Shown: positions 34,346 through 46,110 of the stretch, piece by piece
How the letters are laid out: each line of letters begins with the position of its first letter
Position numbering within the stretch: the stretch's first letter is position 1
Source: Odontocerum albicorne
Lineage: Eukaryota; Arthropoda; Insecta; Trichoptera; Odontoceridae
Direction of reading: 5' to 3'
DNA: 64,000 nt
Assembly: GCA_949825065.1 (NCBI GenBank)
Contig: OX463845.1
Location: 29,759,315-29,823,314 of the forward strand
Translations under genes and position numbers: made by a program
Notes under the pieces: model-generated
Database searches by the model: none
Told to the model about the DNA's origin: nothing
The model's input: only the letters and a program-made list of their open reading frames with translations

Positions 34346-35749
34346 CTCAACATCCCGGGAATAATTCTGAAAAAAAAAATCAGAAATATATTGCAAGAAT
34401 AATTTCATTCAAGTCTTTGGCCCACACCAAGGTCCGCTATAAGGAAACAGTTTGTGTTTTCCAGAATCAAAAAGCATTTTTTTTACATTCGCCTTTAGTT
34501 TTCATAGTAAAATCCAAAGCTAGCATTTGTATTTTGGTCCTTTAATTTATTAACTGATAATAAGTGAAACAGAGATTTCGACAATGTAACGTGGTACTCT
34601 AAGATCAGTTGGGTCTCAAATTATAAATCGACTAATGGATTCCAATCTTTTGGAAATCTTATGTTATGGCTAACACCATCGAATGGAATAGACTTTCTCC
34701 AGAAAATTGGAAGGCTAAGGATGTTGAAGCCTTCAATAGACTTCTTTATTTGACCCATTTTAAAATATACTATAACCTAACGGAAGCAATCTTGGAATAA
34801 CTTCACTAAAGACGTTATAAAAAGTCACTAAAGACGCTATAAAAGAAAAATACGTGTATACATAACTTTCACTAAAAAATGTTTACCAATAAATGGTATA
34901 GATTACAATGGCGTATATTCCATATTATTGCGGTTCTTCTATATCCTTTTCATGAAACTCATCACTATTTGCAATACTAACTCTTCACTTGATTGACACA
35001 ATATGTTACATATTGTACAAACTCGTTTAATCTTTCAAGATAGTCATGAACATTAGTGATGACGAGCTTGTTACTTCGGCCACGAACATTAGTTTGACTT
35101 TACAAAAAAATATGTCGAATAGGATTGGAGACAGAATATATGTTATACCTGGCTAACTCTCTACAGAATAGAAAAACCGCTGGAGGTTACAGCATATAAC
35201 CAGACAATTGAATGTATTAATTGAAATTATATTTAATCGGCCAAAAATAATTTTCATTATAAAGTGTTACAAGATCAGTTAAACTTTTGATATTTGGCCC
35301 CACTCTTTATTCAAATTTCTAAATATCACTATCTATGTTTATTAACGTCTGCGCATAATTAAAATCAAGAAATATGGAAATCCAGGAAGACATTTCGTGC
35401 AAAACAATGAGCCATAAATGAAATTGTGATTTCATTAATAGCCCTCAATTACAACAGCTGAGGATTATAAATTAGAGCACGGAGCATATAACGTGAATGG
35501 AATAAATAAAATCCAAAACGAAGGACCCATCAATGTCAAAAATGCGCCAAATACTTTGCTTTCAAAAGGTGTCGGGATTTGCGTGAATTGAAAAGGGCAC
35601 AATATTAATAAAACTTTTAATAGCAAATTCGAAAAGTTTATATTTGGAATAAATAGGCACAAGGGGTAAACGCACAGAAATCTATAAAAGAAAATATATT
35701 CTCATAAATTGTAACTTTTCCAGAAAGATTCCGTAGCATACAGGCATTT
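34346..35749. other. Unassigned, one LINE-like peptide
   Basis: Near 34675 a plus frame reads NTIEWNRLSPENWKAKDVEAFN, similar to the WN-LP----A-S---FK tail of non-LTR RT ORFs. It is too short to annotate firmly. The rest is AT-rich and featureless. Confidence 0.35.
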
Positions 35750-36062
35750 TCCACCTAAAGTCGAATGTGTTAATATTGTACAATACATTAGAAGTTCAAC
35801 ATTAGAAGTTTCTTTGTAGTTCGTCTTCCCTTTGTAAGTTTTCTGAGGTTTTCTTACCAAATATGTTTTTCTAAACAAATCAGATGCGGGAAAGTATCCA
35901 ATATCATGGCCTCAGCCACCTCCTTCCTGACTTCATACACAACTTATAGGATCTTTTTATAATATTTTTTATCTGTCAAAAAGGGTGGGTTTGTGCCCGA
36001 GACAGAGCACCCTTGAGAAAAGCGGCTTCTCAAAACGGTGCTATATAAATTCTTATTATATT
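35750..36062 (-). repeat. Dispersed repeat family E, long copy
   Basis: A repeat of about 310 bp shared with 63530..63815. Common blocks are TAAAGTCGAATGTGTTA at the left, TTTTCTTACCAAATATGTTT, GATGCGGG..AAGT, GCAGCCACC-like (CTCAGCCACCTCC), and at the right GAGCACCCTTGAGAAAAGCG with the reversed TTTATATAGC terminus. The right end can fold (CTTGAGAAAAGCGGCTTCTC). It is non-coding. I cannot say whether it is a MITE, a SINE or an LTR fragment. Confidence 0.7.
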
Positions 36063-37009
36063 TAAGATTACACGAGTATGCAAAATAAAAAAAATACAGA
36101 GAAGGGTGCAAAATAAAAAATACTCAAATTTTTATTCAATCTCATTGTATCAAAACACATTGACAACTGACATTTTTTCGTTTTATTTTCGCACAGTTTG
36201 TGTCTATATAAAATTAACAAAACAAAAAATATTTGAATTGTTTTTATTATTATTACGAAACGGCATTTTGGAATTCATATTTTTTATTCTTTTGCTGAAA
36301 AATAAATATCTTTGATCATACAATAATGAATCCAAATCGTCTTATTTTTTGAAAATGTGCATATTAAAAAAATAACACATTTCATCTATAATATAATTGA
36401 TGTATTATTTTAGTCGACAGTATTATATAAGGTGAAGGTTAGTCGATTTTATTACAAGTTACGGACAGGTGTTTTGCGGGCAAAATATACTAAATGAGAA
36501 TGAATTAATACTCTGCTGTATCCTTCAATGCCCCCACGGACCACATCCAGTTCCCGCAAACTCGGGTATTATTAATCCAAAGTTTCAGAAACGTTCAAGG
36601 ATACCTTACCCGAATGGTACGAAACTTTTCACCAAGGTCTGTTCAAACTACGAGATAACGAGGCGCTGGTTCGTTTGCACATTTTAAATGGGAACTTCAT
36701 AGACACACTACATTTTCCATCTGGGTAAAAATAATAAGTTTTTTTAGTTAGTTGAGACAAATCGTCAGATACATATAACCCCGTCACTTCTGTTGTATCC
36801 TTTACAACGGAAGGGTTATACAATATTATGAAAAAAAAACTAAAATAACTCCAATATACTCGTACAACGAACAACCTGTGCAAACAAGAAATACACTGGT
36901 CACTTAATTTCGATGACTATCATCAAATAGTACCAAATACATAAAATAAAATAATCCATTTTGGAAAGCGACTTAGGATTTCAAAATAAAATTTAAGTAG
37001 ATGAATATC
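36063..37009. other. AT-rich DNA, nothing recognised
   Basis: The open frames at 36469-36687 (+) and 36629-36883 (-) have no recognisable domain. No repeat was found. Confidence 0.45.
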
Positions 37010-37195
37010 AAGTAGAGATCTCCTGTGCTTAGTGTCAGAACGTTTGTATTACACTTGGGGATTTTCGGTTCGATTTCTGAAGAACAATTAGGAATTTCCC
37101 GTATTTAGTGGCAGAATAATTGTCTTGAAGTTTTTCGGGAGGTCTTTCGTGCTTAGTGCCTTGAACTGAAAGATTTTTGGTTTGATTTCCAAACA
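37010..37195 (+). repeat. Three tandem tRNA-like units
   Basis: Three successive blocks start TCTCCTGTGCTTAGTGTCAG (about 37019), TTTCCCGTATTTAGTGGCAG (about 37095) and CTTTCGTGCTTAGTGCCTTG (about 37144). The first and third are followed by a B-box-like GGTTCGATTTC or GGTTTGATTTCC. The layout (A-box-like GTGCTTAGTG, then B-box) matches a tRNA-derived SINE head repeated in tandem. No unit can form a full cloverleaf as far as I can see. Confidence 0.5.
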
Positions 37196-38844
37196 AAATT
37201 TTCCCTTTTTATTTTCAGTCCTTGCAAACAAGTTAAAAAGAAGTTGTGACATGGAAATAAGTAAACTAAAATCTATTGTGTAAAATTAAATAGGAATAAA
37301 ATCTAAGACATCGTCAATTATCTAATATATAAAGTAGTGCGTTGCATTTTCGCGATTCGACTCCCAGCGGGTTTCAAGCTGGTTTTACTTGTAGAATTAT
37401 TTTCATTCTGGTTTTTTGTCTTGGAGCTCAATATTTGCCTTACAAAAATTTTCACACACCATTTTGGAATGGTATTTATCGTTTATTTTTGTGTCTATCT
37501 TTAAGTCTTTTAAGTTTTAAAGAGCATTTTAAAAGGAAAGAATGGAATTATTCAAATGAAATAATATTGTATATTCATACATCATTACAAATCATTTTTT
37601 TAATTGTTTATCCAAGTCAATCTTGCTTTCACTTGAACTTGATATAATTTTAAAACATTTTATTTTACACTGTTTTAGAACAAACTATAAAGGTTTTATA
37701 TTCCATAAAAAAATAATCAGAAGCGACAGGCGGCTCATTTTATTTACGTCGAAAACAATTAGTTTCCATCCGTGAATCTAGATAGAATAGGAAATCAAAT
37801 CGAAGTACAAGAAACAAAACACAAGGGATACGGGAATCTTATTGGTCGGGACGCTGCGCCGGTGGCTGTTTCAATCCCATGAATAATAGATTCCTTCGGG
37901 AGTTCCCAGTGAAAACAGACCGCGGACAAAATGGTTTTCAGGGCATGAAATAAAACAAGCTTTTAAAGTGTCCTATAAAATCCTCTGACTTCTAGTGGGA
38001 ATGAAGAGTTTTGTTCAGAATTTTAGATGTCTAATTAGGTATATTGCGCATATAATTACTAAAAAAAACATTTGGTTATTGTGGTTTCAATTTTGCTCCA
38101 TGGAAAAAATGGTTGTCTGTGGGTTTTCAAAAATGTTTTACGGAGTTTGAAAAAAAAAATACTTTATTCTTTCTTGATGATAATAAAAAAATTCATTCTT
38201 TCACTTTAATTTTTTGAAGCATATATGTACGAGTATGTAAGTGCCTATGCCACGGGTGAATTTTTGAACTCATGGAGCATAAATATTACGTCAATTAAAC
38301 AAATTAATATAAAAAGTTTTATGGCATAAATTGTTGATTTTTATTTATTTATCAAATGGTGTTACAAAATCGTGTATCAAATGGTGTAATTTTACAAATT
38401 TCTTTCGACGAAATCTGTTACGTTAGATTGGCACGAATGAAAGAAAAATTCGCGTTGACCATTTTCCCAAGACCAAAACATTTCTCAGTATTCAGAGGCT
38501 TTGTTTTAAATACCTTGGCCTTCAGTCCGGTTTAAAGAACACTTTCACATAAACTTAAGAAATATGGGCAGTGAATGTACGCCCCAAGATTTATAGCAAT
38601 GAAAAACAGAGGCAGAAAGTAACTTAGTGACCTTATTCATTTCCTATCACCATTACGTCTTTGTAGAAAATAAATTTTCGAAATTATACGAATTATTCCG
38701 AAGCAAAATAATACGAGTATGCTCACAATCCCTAGACACGTGCTAGAGTAATTTTCGTAAATGATGTATATTTCTAGTCATGTGTAAAATAAATAAACTG
38801 CCTCTTCACCTGCAGGGAAGTATTCTCAACACGTGAGATGATGA
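37196..38844. other. AT-rich DNA, nothing recognised
   Basis: A GC-richer patch at 37835-37935 (GGTCGGGACGCTGCGCCGGT) has a weak B-box-like string but no matching A-box. No other feature. Confidence 0.4.
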
Positions 38845-38965
38845 ACAGTCCGCACTGTGTCAACTCAAGTGGTTTTTAGTTCGAAAGTTCGACGAATGCA
38901 TCCTAAGACAATGTTGTCTTCCGGCAACGCTATTCAAAATGTCTGAATCGCCAATTGAGATATGA
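38845..38965. repeat. Dispersed repeat family D, copy 2
   Basis: It contains AAGTGGTTTTTAGTTCGAAAG, CAATGTTGTCTTCCGGCAAC and CGCCAATTGAGATATGATA, which align in order with the copies at 7225 and 41205. Confidence 0.55.
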
Positions 38966-39094
38966 TAAAGGGTACCCATATACACAAAAAATATAATTAC
39001 AATAATACTATCCCATATTTTGCTACAAGTTTGTTTAACAGCTAAATTAATGATAGATGTATAATCTATCGACAAATGATTATTTTTTATACAT

Positions 39095-39330
39095 ACCATC
39101 ATGCCGTTTCCCTGTAGGAGTAGGCAGAGAAGAGAAAGCGCTAGTCTTTCCTAACACGACACACATATTTCGCATTTTCTACATCCATACACCCGTTTCT
39201 ACGACTTTTTATATTATCTTTCTTTCAAAATATCACCCTTGGTCCAACCATGCTTCCATAGGTATTCCTCTACGGCGCCTGCCACTCACATTTGCACCGC
39301 GTATTTCTTTTGTTAGTCTTTCTTTATACA
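39095..39330 (-). mobile_element. LINE family L5 3' end
   Basis: Reversed 3' end. CCGTTTCCCTGTAGGAGTAG and GCAGAGAAGAGAAAGCGCTA form the 3' untranslated block, followed by the coding end (CTTGGTCCAACCATGCTTCC and GGTATTCCTCTACGGCGCC, the reversed GRP-type region). It aligns closely with 45890..46110, which is the most similar copy. Confidence 0.7.
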
Positions 39331-39554
39331 TTCGTTCTACATATCCAACCATCTCAGAGGGCTCTTTTAGAATTTTTAATTTTTTTAATTTTTACCCAAA
39401 CATTAGTAGGTATATGGTATATAATATTTATGTTGATTTCATTTCTTGATAACGTTCAAATATCGAATAAATAGTTTTGTGTTAGTCAGTTAAATCATTC
39501 GAATAAATAACGTTGAAATTAAAATAATTCGTTGAATATAAACTCATCATAACC

Positions 39555-39860
39555 ATCTCGCCATGTTCCTATTAGGGTAAGCAGAGATAATAGATCTCCA
39601 CTTCATTCTTTCCTGGTACACATCTTTCGCTAATGTCATGCCCATATTCTTTGTCATGCATATTTTCCTATCATCAAGTTTTTTTAAACTGTCATTTAGA
39701 TTGTGATTAATTAATTTGTTCGAGCCAGGTTTTTCTAGGTCTTTCCAAATTTTTCATATCTTCTATACTCCTTTTATAGATTTTTTTTGTAAATTTATCA
39801 GCATTCTTTTTTCTGCGTGGTCAAACTGCCTCAACGATTCTTTAGATTCGTATTCTTCCA
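39555..39860 (-). mobile_element. LINE family L5 3' end
   Basis: CATGTTCCTATTAGGGTAAG then GCAGAGATAATAGATCTCCA is the reversed 3' block. TTTTTCTAGGTCTTTCCAAA and the CGTGGTCAAACTGCCTCAACG region correspond to the coding end seen at 25760-25870. It lies 225 bp from another L5 copy in the same orientation. Confidence 0.7.
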
Positions 39861-40335
39861 ATGTTTTCATTCCTCAAGGAATGAATATAAAGAGAACTTG
39901 GAATTAAAAGCAAATAATCATGTGGTGCTTTCCATAATTTATTGAACTACGAATTTTTAAATATATAAAAATACTTAATGAGGACAAAGCGTAAATTTTC
40001 CATTTTATGTACATAAACTGATTAGAACCATTGCGAATATAATGACCTTTCAATATATTACAATATATAATAAACTACGGATCACTGAATACACATACAG
40101 ATACATGTTATTATATTTCTGAAGTTGTTTGCGATGTACAATATAACGAGACTAACATATTCATACTTCAATAACAAGCTGGGCAAACGAAGCAAGAATA
40201 ATGTGGTCAAGAAAACTGTGTCAAGTTAAGAAATGAGAAATAAGTTATTACAACCAAGTTCTCAAGTTCCATCTAAAATATTCCTTATCATCCGGCGACC
40301 CAAAAATAAGTCGAATAAATGATAAATATTTCCAA
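39861..40335. other. AT-rich DNA, nothing recognised
   Basis: No gene or repeat was recognised. Confidence 0.5.
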
Positions 40336-40440
40336 TTATAGTGGCGTAGTTGGTAAGACGCCTGTTTTCTGACCTGGGAAATACGGTTCGATACCCGCTG
40401 GTACCCGATAGTTTTTAAAAGGGTTATAGTCAGTTTTCTT
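40336..40440 (+). mobile_element. SINE family A head, abutting a LINE end
   Basis: Clear tRNA-like head: GTGGCGTAGTTGGTAAGACG (A-box), then GGTTCGATACCCGC (B-box), then the family's CCCGATAGTTTTTAAAAGGG junction and a TTATAGTCAGTTTTC body start. The body stops at about 40440, where the reversed 3' end of an L1 LINE begins. Confidence 0.8.
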
Positions 40441-40690
40441 CTTCATTTTCCACACTAGACGGATTTCTCTTGATACAAAACGTGAGTCTGATAAATTTGT
40501 ATCCATATGGAAGATTCTTCGCATAGAGCTAGGTGGTGTCGAGAATATATCCACTGTGCCACTCATTTGGAGTTTATAGCTATCAGATTAGTTCTACAAG
40601 TTGATACGTAAAATAGACGATGATTTCTTACATTGTTGTAATTATTGGGAAAAGAATAACTAACTGTCTCTAATATTGTGGAACTGTTGA
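40441..40690 (-). mobile_element. Jockey-type LINE L1 3' end, second copy
   Basis: On the minus strand the frame reads TVDIFSTPPSSMRRIF, nearly the same as TVDIFSVPPSSMRRIL in the longer L1 copy at 20285..21236. The following 3' region (ACGGATTTCTC reversed near 40457) is also shared. Only the last part of the ORF and the 3' tail are present. Confidence 0.8.
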
Positions 40691-41036
40691 AATTGTATTA
40701 CAGTACTTTCAATATAAATAAAGTTACGAGGCTTTTATAATTGCATTCCATCAAAAGGGTAATATGATGTGCATATTTTGATAAATAAGACCTATTAAAA
40801 AATCGTAGTTTACTCGAAGAGGTTACCACATGACAATAAGTCTGCAAGATTGAATTATAATCAACGAAAATTTGACACAATACAATAATAATTTCTTTAA
40901 GGGGACTTCCAATCAATTAAACAATTTTTCGATTTTTTATTTTATATATTTTCTGACATTAAGATATTGGCGATCATAATTTGATATTTTCCTTTTTTTC
41001 CATTCTGTAACTTTTTGAATCCTTTGCTTTTATATA

Positions 41037-41160
41037 GACGACCTCGTTGATTTAGTTGTTTAGTCGCTTGTTTTCGAACCGGTGGTTTTGAGTTCATATT
41101 CCGAACGTATCCATAAAACACATAGATAAAACGGTTCGAGTCTGCTTTACTTAGTTTAAA
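41037..41160 (+). mobile_element. SINE family A copy, diverged
   Basis: GACGACCTCGTTGATTTAGT (A-box region, decayed) and GGTGGTTTTGAGTTCATATTCC (B-box region), then AAAACGGTTCGAGTCTGC and TTTACTTAG, which correspond to the family A body. It is an older copy than those at 6082 and 40336. Confidence 0.65.
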
Positions 41161-41204
41161 ATATATATTTTTTCCTTTGACTATATGTTATATAAATGCC
41201 AACT

Positions 41205-41320
41205 CGTGCAATAACCCAGTGGTTCTTAAAACCGAAGTCTCAATTAATAAAACCGCTAACAATGGAGTCTCTTGGCCACGAACTTAAACATATCTGCATC
41301 ACCAATATAGATAAGCCACA
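41205..41320. repeat. Dispersed repeat family D, copy 3
   Basis: CAGTGGTTCTTAAAACCGAA, GCTAACAATGGAGTCTCTTG and CATCACCAATATAGATAAG align with the other two D copies. Confidence 0.5.
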
Positions 41321-41397
41321 GAATACAATAGGAATAAACAAATAAAACCTTTGTGTAACTCTGTCTATTTTAATGAAAAACTTTTCCTTGCGTACAT

Positions 41398-41595
41398 TTC
41401 CTATTTTTTTGCATGGATTATATTTAAAATATACATTCAAATATACTAGAATATAATATACATTCAAATTTAATATACATCCAAATATATTCATATACAT
41501 TCAAATATACTAGAATAATATATTTCCTACATTTAACTAACTCGCCAAGATGCTATAAAACTAACTCGCCTAACTCACCTATCTCGCCAAGATGC
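41398..41595. repeat. Short irregular tandem repeats
   Basis: Four spaced copies of TACATTCAAAT/TACATCCAAAT lie at about 41432-41505, followed by two copies of AACTCGCC..AAGATGCTATAAAA at about 41540-41600. Low-complexity local duplication. Confidence 0.6.
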
Positions 41596-42424
41596 TATAA
41601 AAAACACTGAGTTATAAATAAAAATTTATACAAAAAGAAAAATTCAATTTCACTATGATTTGATATTTGTTTAAATTATATGGATGGACCGGTTCTGGTA
41701 CAACGCTTGCATGTTGACCAAGAACAAACAAATTGACATAAGAAAGAATAAAAGAATAAAAGCTACCACAAACCAGTGTTGTATTTTGATTTCATTTTTT
41801 TTGTTTGATGTATGCTCGAGAAATGACAGATCTTAACCACTCGAATGTTTTTGATGAAAAATATCAAAGGAAAACGATCGTCAAATATATAAATATACAT
41901 TGCTTCTCGTGTGATGTTATATCATAAATTTTGCCTGACAAAGTTTACATTAATATGTTAGTAACTAACGAATAACAATTGAGTGCAGAATACATATTTA
42001 CGAAAATGTTTGGAAAACAAATCCATTTTAGTTTACTTTAGCTACCATATTCTTAGAATGAAGAAAAAGAGAAAAAAATGGAATGAAAAAACTGCGTAGT
42101 TTACAGCAGCATCTGAAACCTGTTTAATGTGTATAGTACTATTCAAATTGATTTACAAAAAAATAAATAAAACATTATCACAAGAAGCAGGAGTTTAAAA
42201 GTTTATCAAATTTCGCCAAAAAGCCTTTGCAAAAAGTCAAGTTTTCGTATCTTATCAGTCAATAAACTACAAAATTATAACTATACAAAACTCCTCCGGA
42301 ATGTTTTCAATGAATATTAGGTATTTTTATCAATTCCAGGTATCTAGGTTTCAAGTTTACCTTCTCATCTCCAAAGTGCCTAAGTTTAAATAATAAGCGA
42401 TCAAAAATGATCTAAAATGATTAA
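41596..42424. other. AT-rich DNA, nothing recognised
   Basis: No gene or repeat was recognised. Confidence 0.5.
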
Positions 42425-42980
42425 ATAAATATAAATAAATATAATTAAATAAATATAAATACAGGTTTATTGATAGCAACATACTCGTAGTATGTACATA
42501 ATATATATTTTAACATAAAAGAGTCTCTCTGCTTCTAGTTTCGTAGCCGTGAAAGTTTCTAGCCCAATTCAGTTTTTCGAAGAGATAAAGTGGCATTTTT
42601 GTACTGGTAATTTTATGCATGAATACGCTAAAGTGAAGAAACCGTCATTGTTTCATGTCAATAAATTTAAAAGCTCTCAAAAAAGGGGCGATGTGTCCTC
42701 TGGGGGGAATGTTGAAACAATACATACAGCAAGCATTTTGTAATCTTTGCAATTTTTTTTCGGTTTTCTTTAAAAGGCACGGTCCATAGATGCAATCACC
42801 ATACTCGACTATTGGAATAATGAGCTCTTCGATTATTCTACGTCTAGCTTCAATCGACAGGTTTTGACGGATGCGATAAATATTTTTAAGCCGCGAAAAA
42901 GCTCATTGTAATTTAGTTTTAACGTGAGCCTCGAATCTTAAGTCATATTCCATATACACACCTAAATTGCGCACCACACT
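42425..42980 (-). mobile_element. LINE C-terminal fragment (L4), copy 1
   Basis: On the minus strand from about 42900 to 42790 a frame reads RIRQNLSIEARRRIIEELI and then IPIVEYGDCIYGPCL. This is the post-RT domain of a non-LTR retrotransposon ORF (compare LI-P---YG---Y). Downstream frames carry CFNIPPEDTSP. The 3' side at 42425 is an AAATAAATATAAAT run, reversed as the element's tail. A related copy lies at 47200..47880 in the same orientation. 5'-truncated. Confidence 0.7.
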
Positions 42981-44560
42981 CTCTGTAGGCTACACCATTT
43001 GCAATAAATTACTACATCATTTACAATAAATCAAAGTTCTCATTTGAAATATTTATGTTTTGGTCGAAATAATGTAACATTCACACCCACGCCGTAGCAA
43101 AATTATGACGACCGAAAAAAAAATGTTTTAATATTATTTTTTTTATTTTAAAGGGCAGTTTCATTTCTGCAGTGTATGAAACTTGCTACTATGTACTTTG
43201 AAGGGTAATATTTGATGAAATATTTATAAAACACCAGAACCATGAACTCCTACGCTGATTCTCTGAAACCTCAGAGGTTAACATAAACTTTTAAGTGGGG
43301 CATAAAAAGGTGTTTCAGCTCAGATTATATTAACGATTTCAGCCAAATGATGTTGAGTGAAAAAGCCGTTTAGAAAAAAAAAAACATAAATACGACAAAG
43401 AAATCTCGAAAGGATAAAATAGTCGTTTAACATGTATACACAATCCTTGTAATCGGCGTAAAATGAGCGAAATTGACCAGTAATACATGCACGAAAATCC
43501 TATAATTCCTCTTATCGAAGATTGTGTCAACGTAACATGTGTCGACAGTATTTTCACAGTTAGTACTGGTTGGCGTGTCTGTTATCTAGTGTATCAAGAA
43601 CGATTTCCGGTGAGTCTCGGGCTGGTTTTCAGATTCACACCTTAATTCATATAAAATTGTCGATTTAGTAGCGTCATATAGTTAACGCAATTGAATACTT
43701 AAAAAAAATTCAAGTCATATTTGATATTTAAAAACTCTTTACAAACGTTTAAATTGAGGATTTTTTCTCATGTACGAGTATGTATGTTAAAAACTACATA
43801 CATAATTCATTAATGAAACCCTAAGAGATAAATTCAAAACGCCAAATAAATTCGGAATGTGCTGATTCGATTAGATTAATAATTCTCTTTTTGTTTTCAA
43901 AATGCGCCTCAACAAAATAATTTATCCCTTGAAAATCAAATCGATTTCAAGCAAAAGAAGAATACTGTACGGTTTTCCGATTCATTAGCTATTCGTGAGT
44001 TGTGTGCTACGAAATATTTGAAAAGTCTTTTCAGAGTAAATTGAGCGTATTTTTATTCTTAACTCAAATAAAACAACATTTCGAATACTTTCCCTGCTTT
44101 CGTAAAAAAAAAAACCAGCCGAATATTCTTTTCTATCAAGTTTAACCAACACTGACGAGAATTATACCTTATATAAAGGATTCTCTAACAACTGTGAGAG
44201 CAAATAAACTATTTTGGAATTCACATGGGCACAAAAGATAATTTTAACATTAATAAAGTTTTACCCAAAATGAATAAGAAAACGATAAAAATGAAAAGAG
44301 AAAAAAATATCCTAAAACAGGAGGATTTTTAAAAGGTTTTCAATGTTTTAAACGTTAATTTTTCGAGAATATTGACTCGCTGGATAACATTCGATGGTTT
44401 TGACGAATCCAAAGCATGGCAATATAGCACATTGATTGTTAATGAATACATGTATAACGATAACATTATCATTATTTCTCTTACGCAGTTAAATGACTGA
44501 AATCAATCACTGTGAAAAAAATAATAATCATGACATGTTTTCATTACAGATACCGTAAGG
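42981..44560. other. AT-rich DNA, nothing recognised
   Basis: No gene or repeat was recognised in 1.6 kb. Confidence 0.5.
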
Positions 44561-44925
44561 TGCAGGGCCGTGTGGCAACGCAGTGGACTTCCGTGCGGAA
44601 GGTCACCGGTTCGAACTCCTCGATTGATACAGGCATTGTTTCCATCTAGTATTCCGGAGTATAAGGATATCTAAGACATTACATTAGTCATATATGTTAT
44701 ATTCTTTCAAAAAGAGAAAAAAAAACATGCCGGTGTATTTAAATCGTCTCACTTCGGTGTGGCATCGGACAAGTTCAGCAGGGTGATCGGTGAGTTTGCT
44801 GGTGTGCAACGACTCACTCACTAAATAAAATAAAAAACTCCACGGCACAACTTTGCTTACCAACTGAATTGACGTAGGCATGGTGAGGGAGTCCTCAACT
44901 ACTAGGCTCAGCAACGACGATATCG
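44561..44925 (+). mobile_element. SINE family B copy
   Basis: Head TGTGGCAACGCAGTGGACTT with B-box CCGGTTCGAACTCC at about 44607, TTTCCATCTAGTATTCCGGA, CTCACTTCGGTGTGGCATCG, GTGAGTTTGCTGGTGTGC, CCAACTGAATTGACGTAGGC, and an end at GCAACGACGATATCGT. The order and spacing match 23624..24029, without that copy's 34-bp duplication. Confidence 0.75.
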
Positions 44926-45889
44926 TACAAAATGGTAATGCAAATATTTGTTTGCCTCATTTTTAATGCAAAACTAATGAATTTAAATACTCGTACATAA
45001 AAAGTTAGGCCACAGAAAATCTGTGTTTTAAATTCAATAATATTTGAGGTATTTTAATCAAAATCTTGATCAATTGTTAGAAGCAATTTATTTTAAATAT
45101 AAGGATATTTATTTTACACCCAACCTAAATTGTTGAATAGTTGTACTAGCAGTATATGTTGGGCTATTGCCTATTAAAAAAATCCAAATGTAATCAAAAC
45201 ATTAACATCCTTAAAAAGAAAAGAAGTTGTCGAAATCTAATCACACTGTAAAATACCAATAATACCAAAGTAAGCTGTTGTAAAGCATTTTATTTCAGCA
45301 AGCTGAAAATTTTTCATCAAGGTAAGGGATTATTTGCAAAGATGAGACTGAGAAATATAATACCGAAGGACAACTCTTACAAAATTATTGCCGTCGTCTC
45401 AATGTACAACTAAAGAATGGAATAGAGCTCTCGAATTCCAAAATATAAAATAAAATCTAACAGAAATATACGTTATGAAACGAAAAGTTCACAGTGAAAG
45501 GAACACAAGCAAAGAAATGTTCAATTTACAAGTAAGAGCAAAAACTAGTGATATTGAATGCTTAGACATGAAAATTGTCCGCTGCGGAATATCAAATAAA
45601 TTTGAACATAAAAAACTCTCGTTTAAAAAAATTGGTACTGATATGAAATGGATACAGTAGAACATTTTCCTTTTCTTTTTGCTAAAAAAATGTCACCCCG
45701 AGTGTGAGTGAATTAAATTTTTTGAGCAACACAAACTTTCAATTAGCAAACTGAGTGTAGTATGAAGGTAGTTTTTTGTTTGGCTGGTCTCCATAAACGT
45801 AATCAGAATTTTCGAGAGCGCAAAATTCTTATGGCATTTAATAAACTAAAAAGCTTGGTACAAATTGATAAAAATAAAAAGATACATAC
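44926..45889. other. AT-rich DNA, nothing recognised
   Basis: The open frame at 45475..45660 (+, lysine-rich, 61 codons) has no recognisable features. Confidence 0.45.
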
Positions 45890-46110
45890 ATACATACAAT
45901 CACACCGTTTTCCTGTCGGGATAGTCAGGTAAGAAAAAGTGCTAAAATTTCCTATTGCGAAACATCTTTCGTCTCTTCTAGATCTATACACCTTTTCATA
46001 TAACTACTACGTTTTCTCTGACTTTTACATTTCCTACTATCAAAATATTATTCACTTGATCCAGCCATACTTTCCTTGGTCTTCCTCTACCGCGTTCCAC
46101 TCATATTTGC
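45890..46110 (-). mobile_element. LINE family L5 3' end
   Basis: Reversed 3' end with CACCGTTTTCCTGTCGGGAT, AGAAAAAGTGCTAAAATTTCC and the coding end CTTGATCCAGCCATACTTTC plus TTGGTCTTCCTCTACCGCG. It aligns along its length with 39095..39330. Its right boundary coincides with the start of the mariner remnant at 46111. Confidence 0.7.

Noticed and set aside
36469..36883. Overlapping open frames on both strands at about 36.5-36.9 kb
   Set aside because: No motif, no splice support, and composition like the surroundings.
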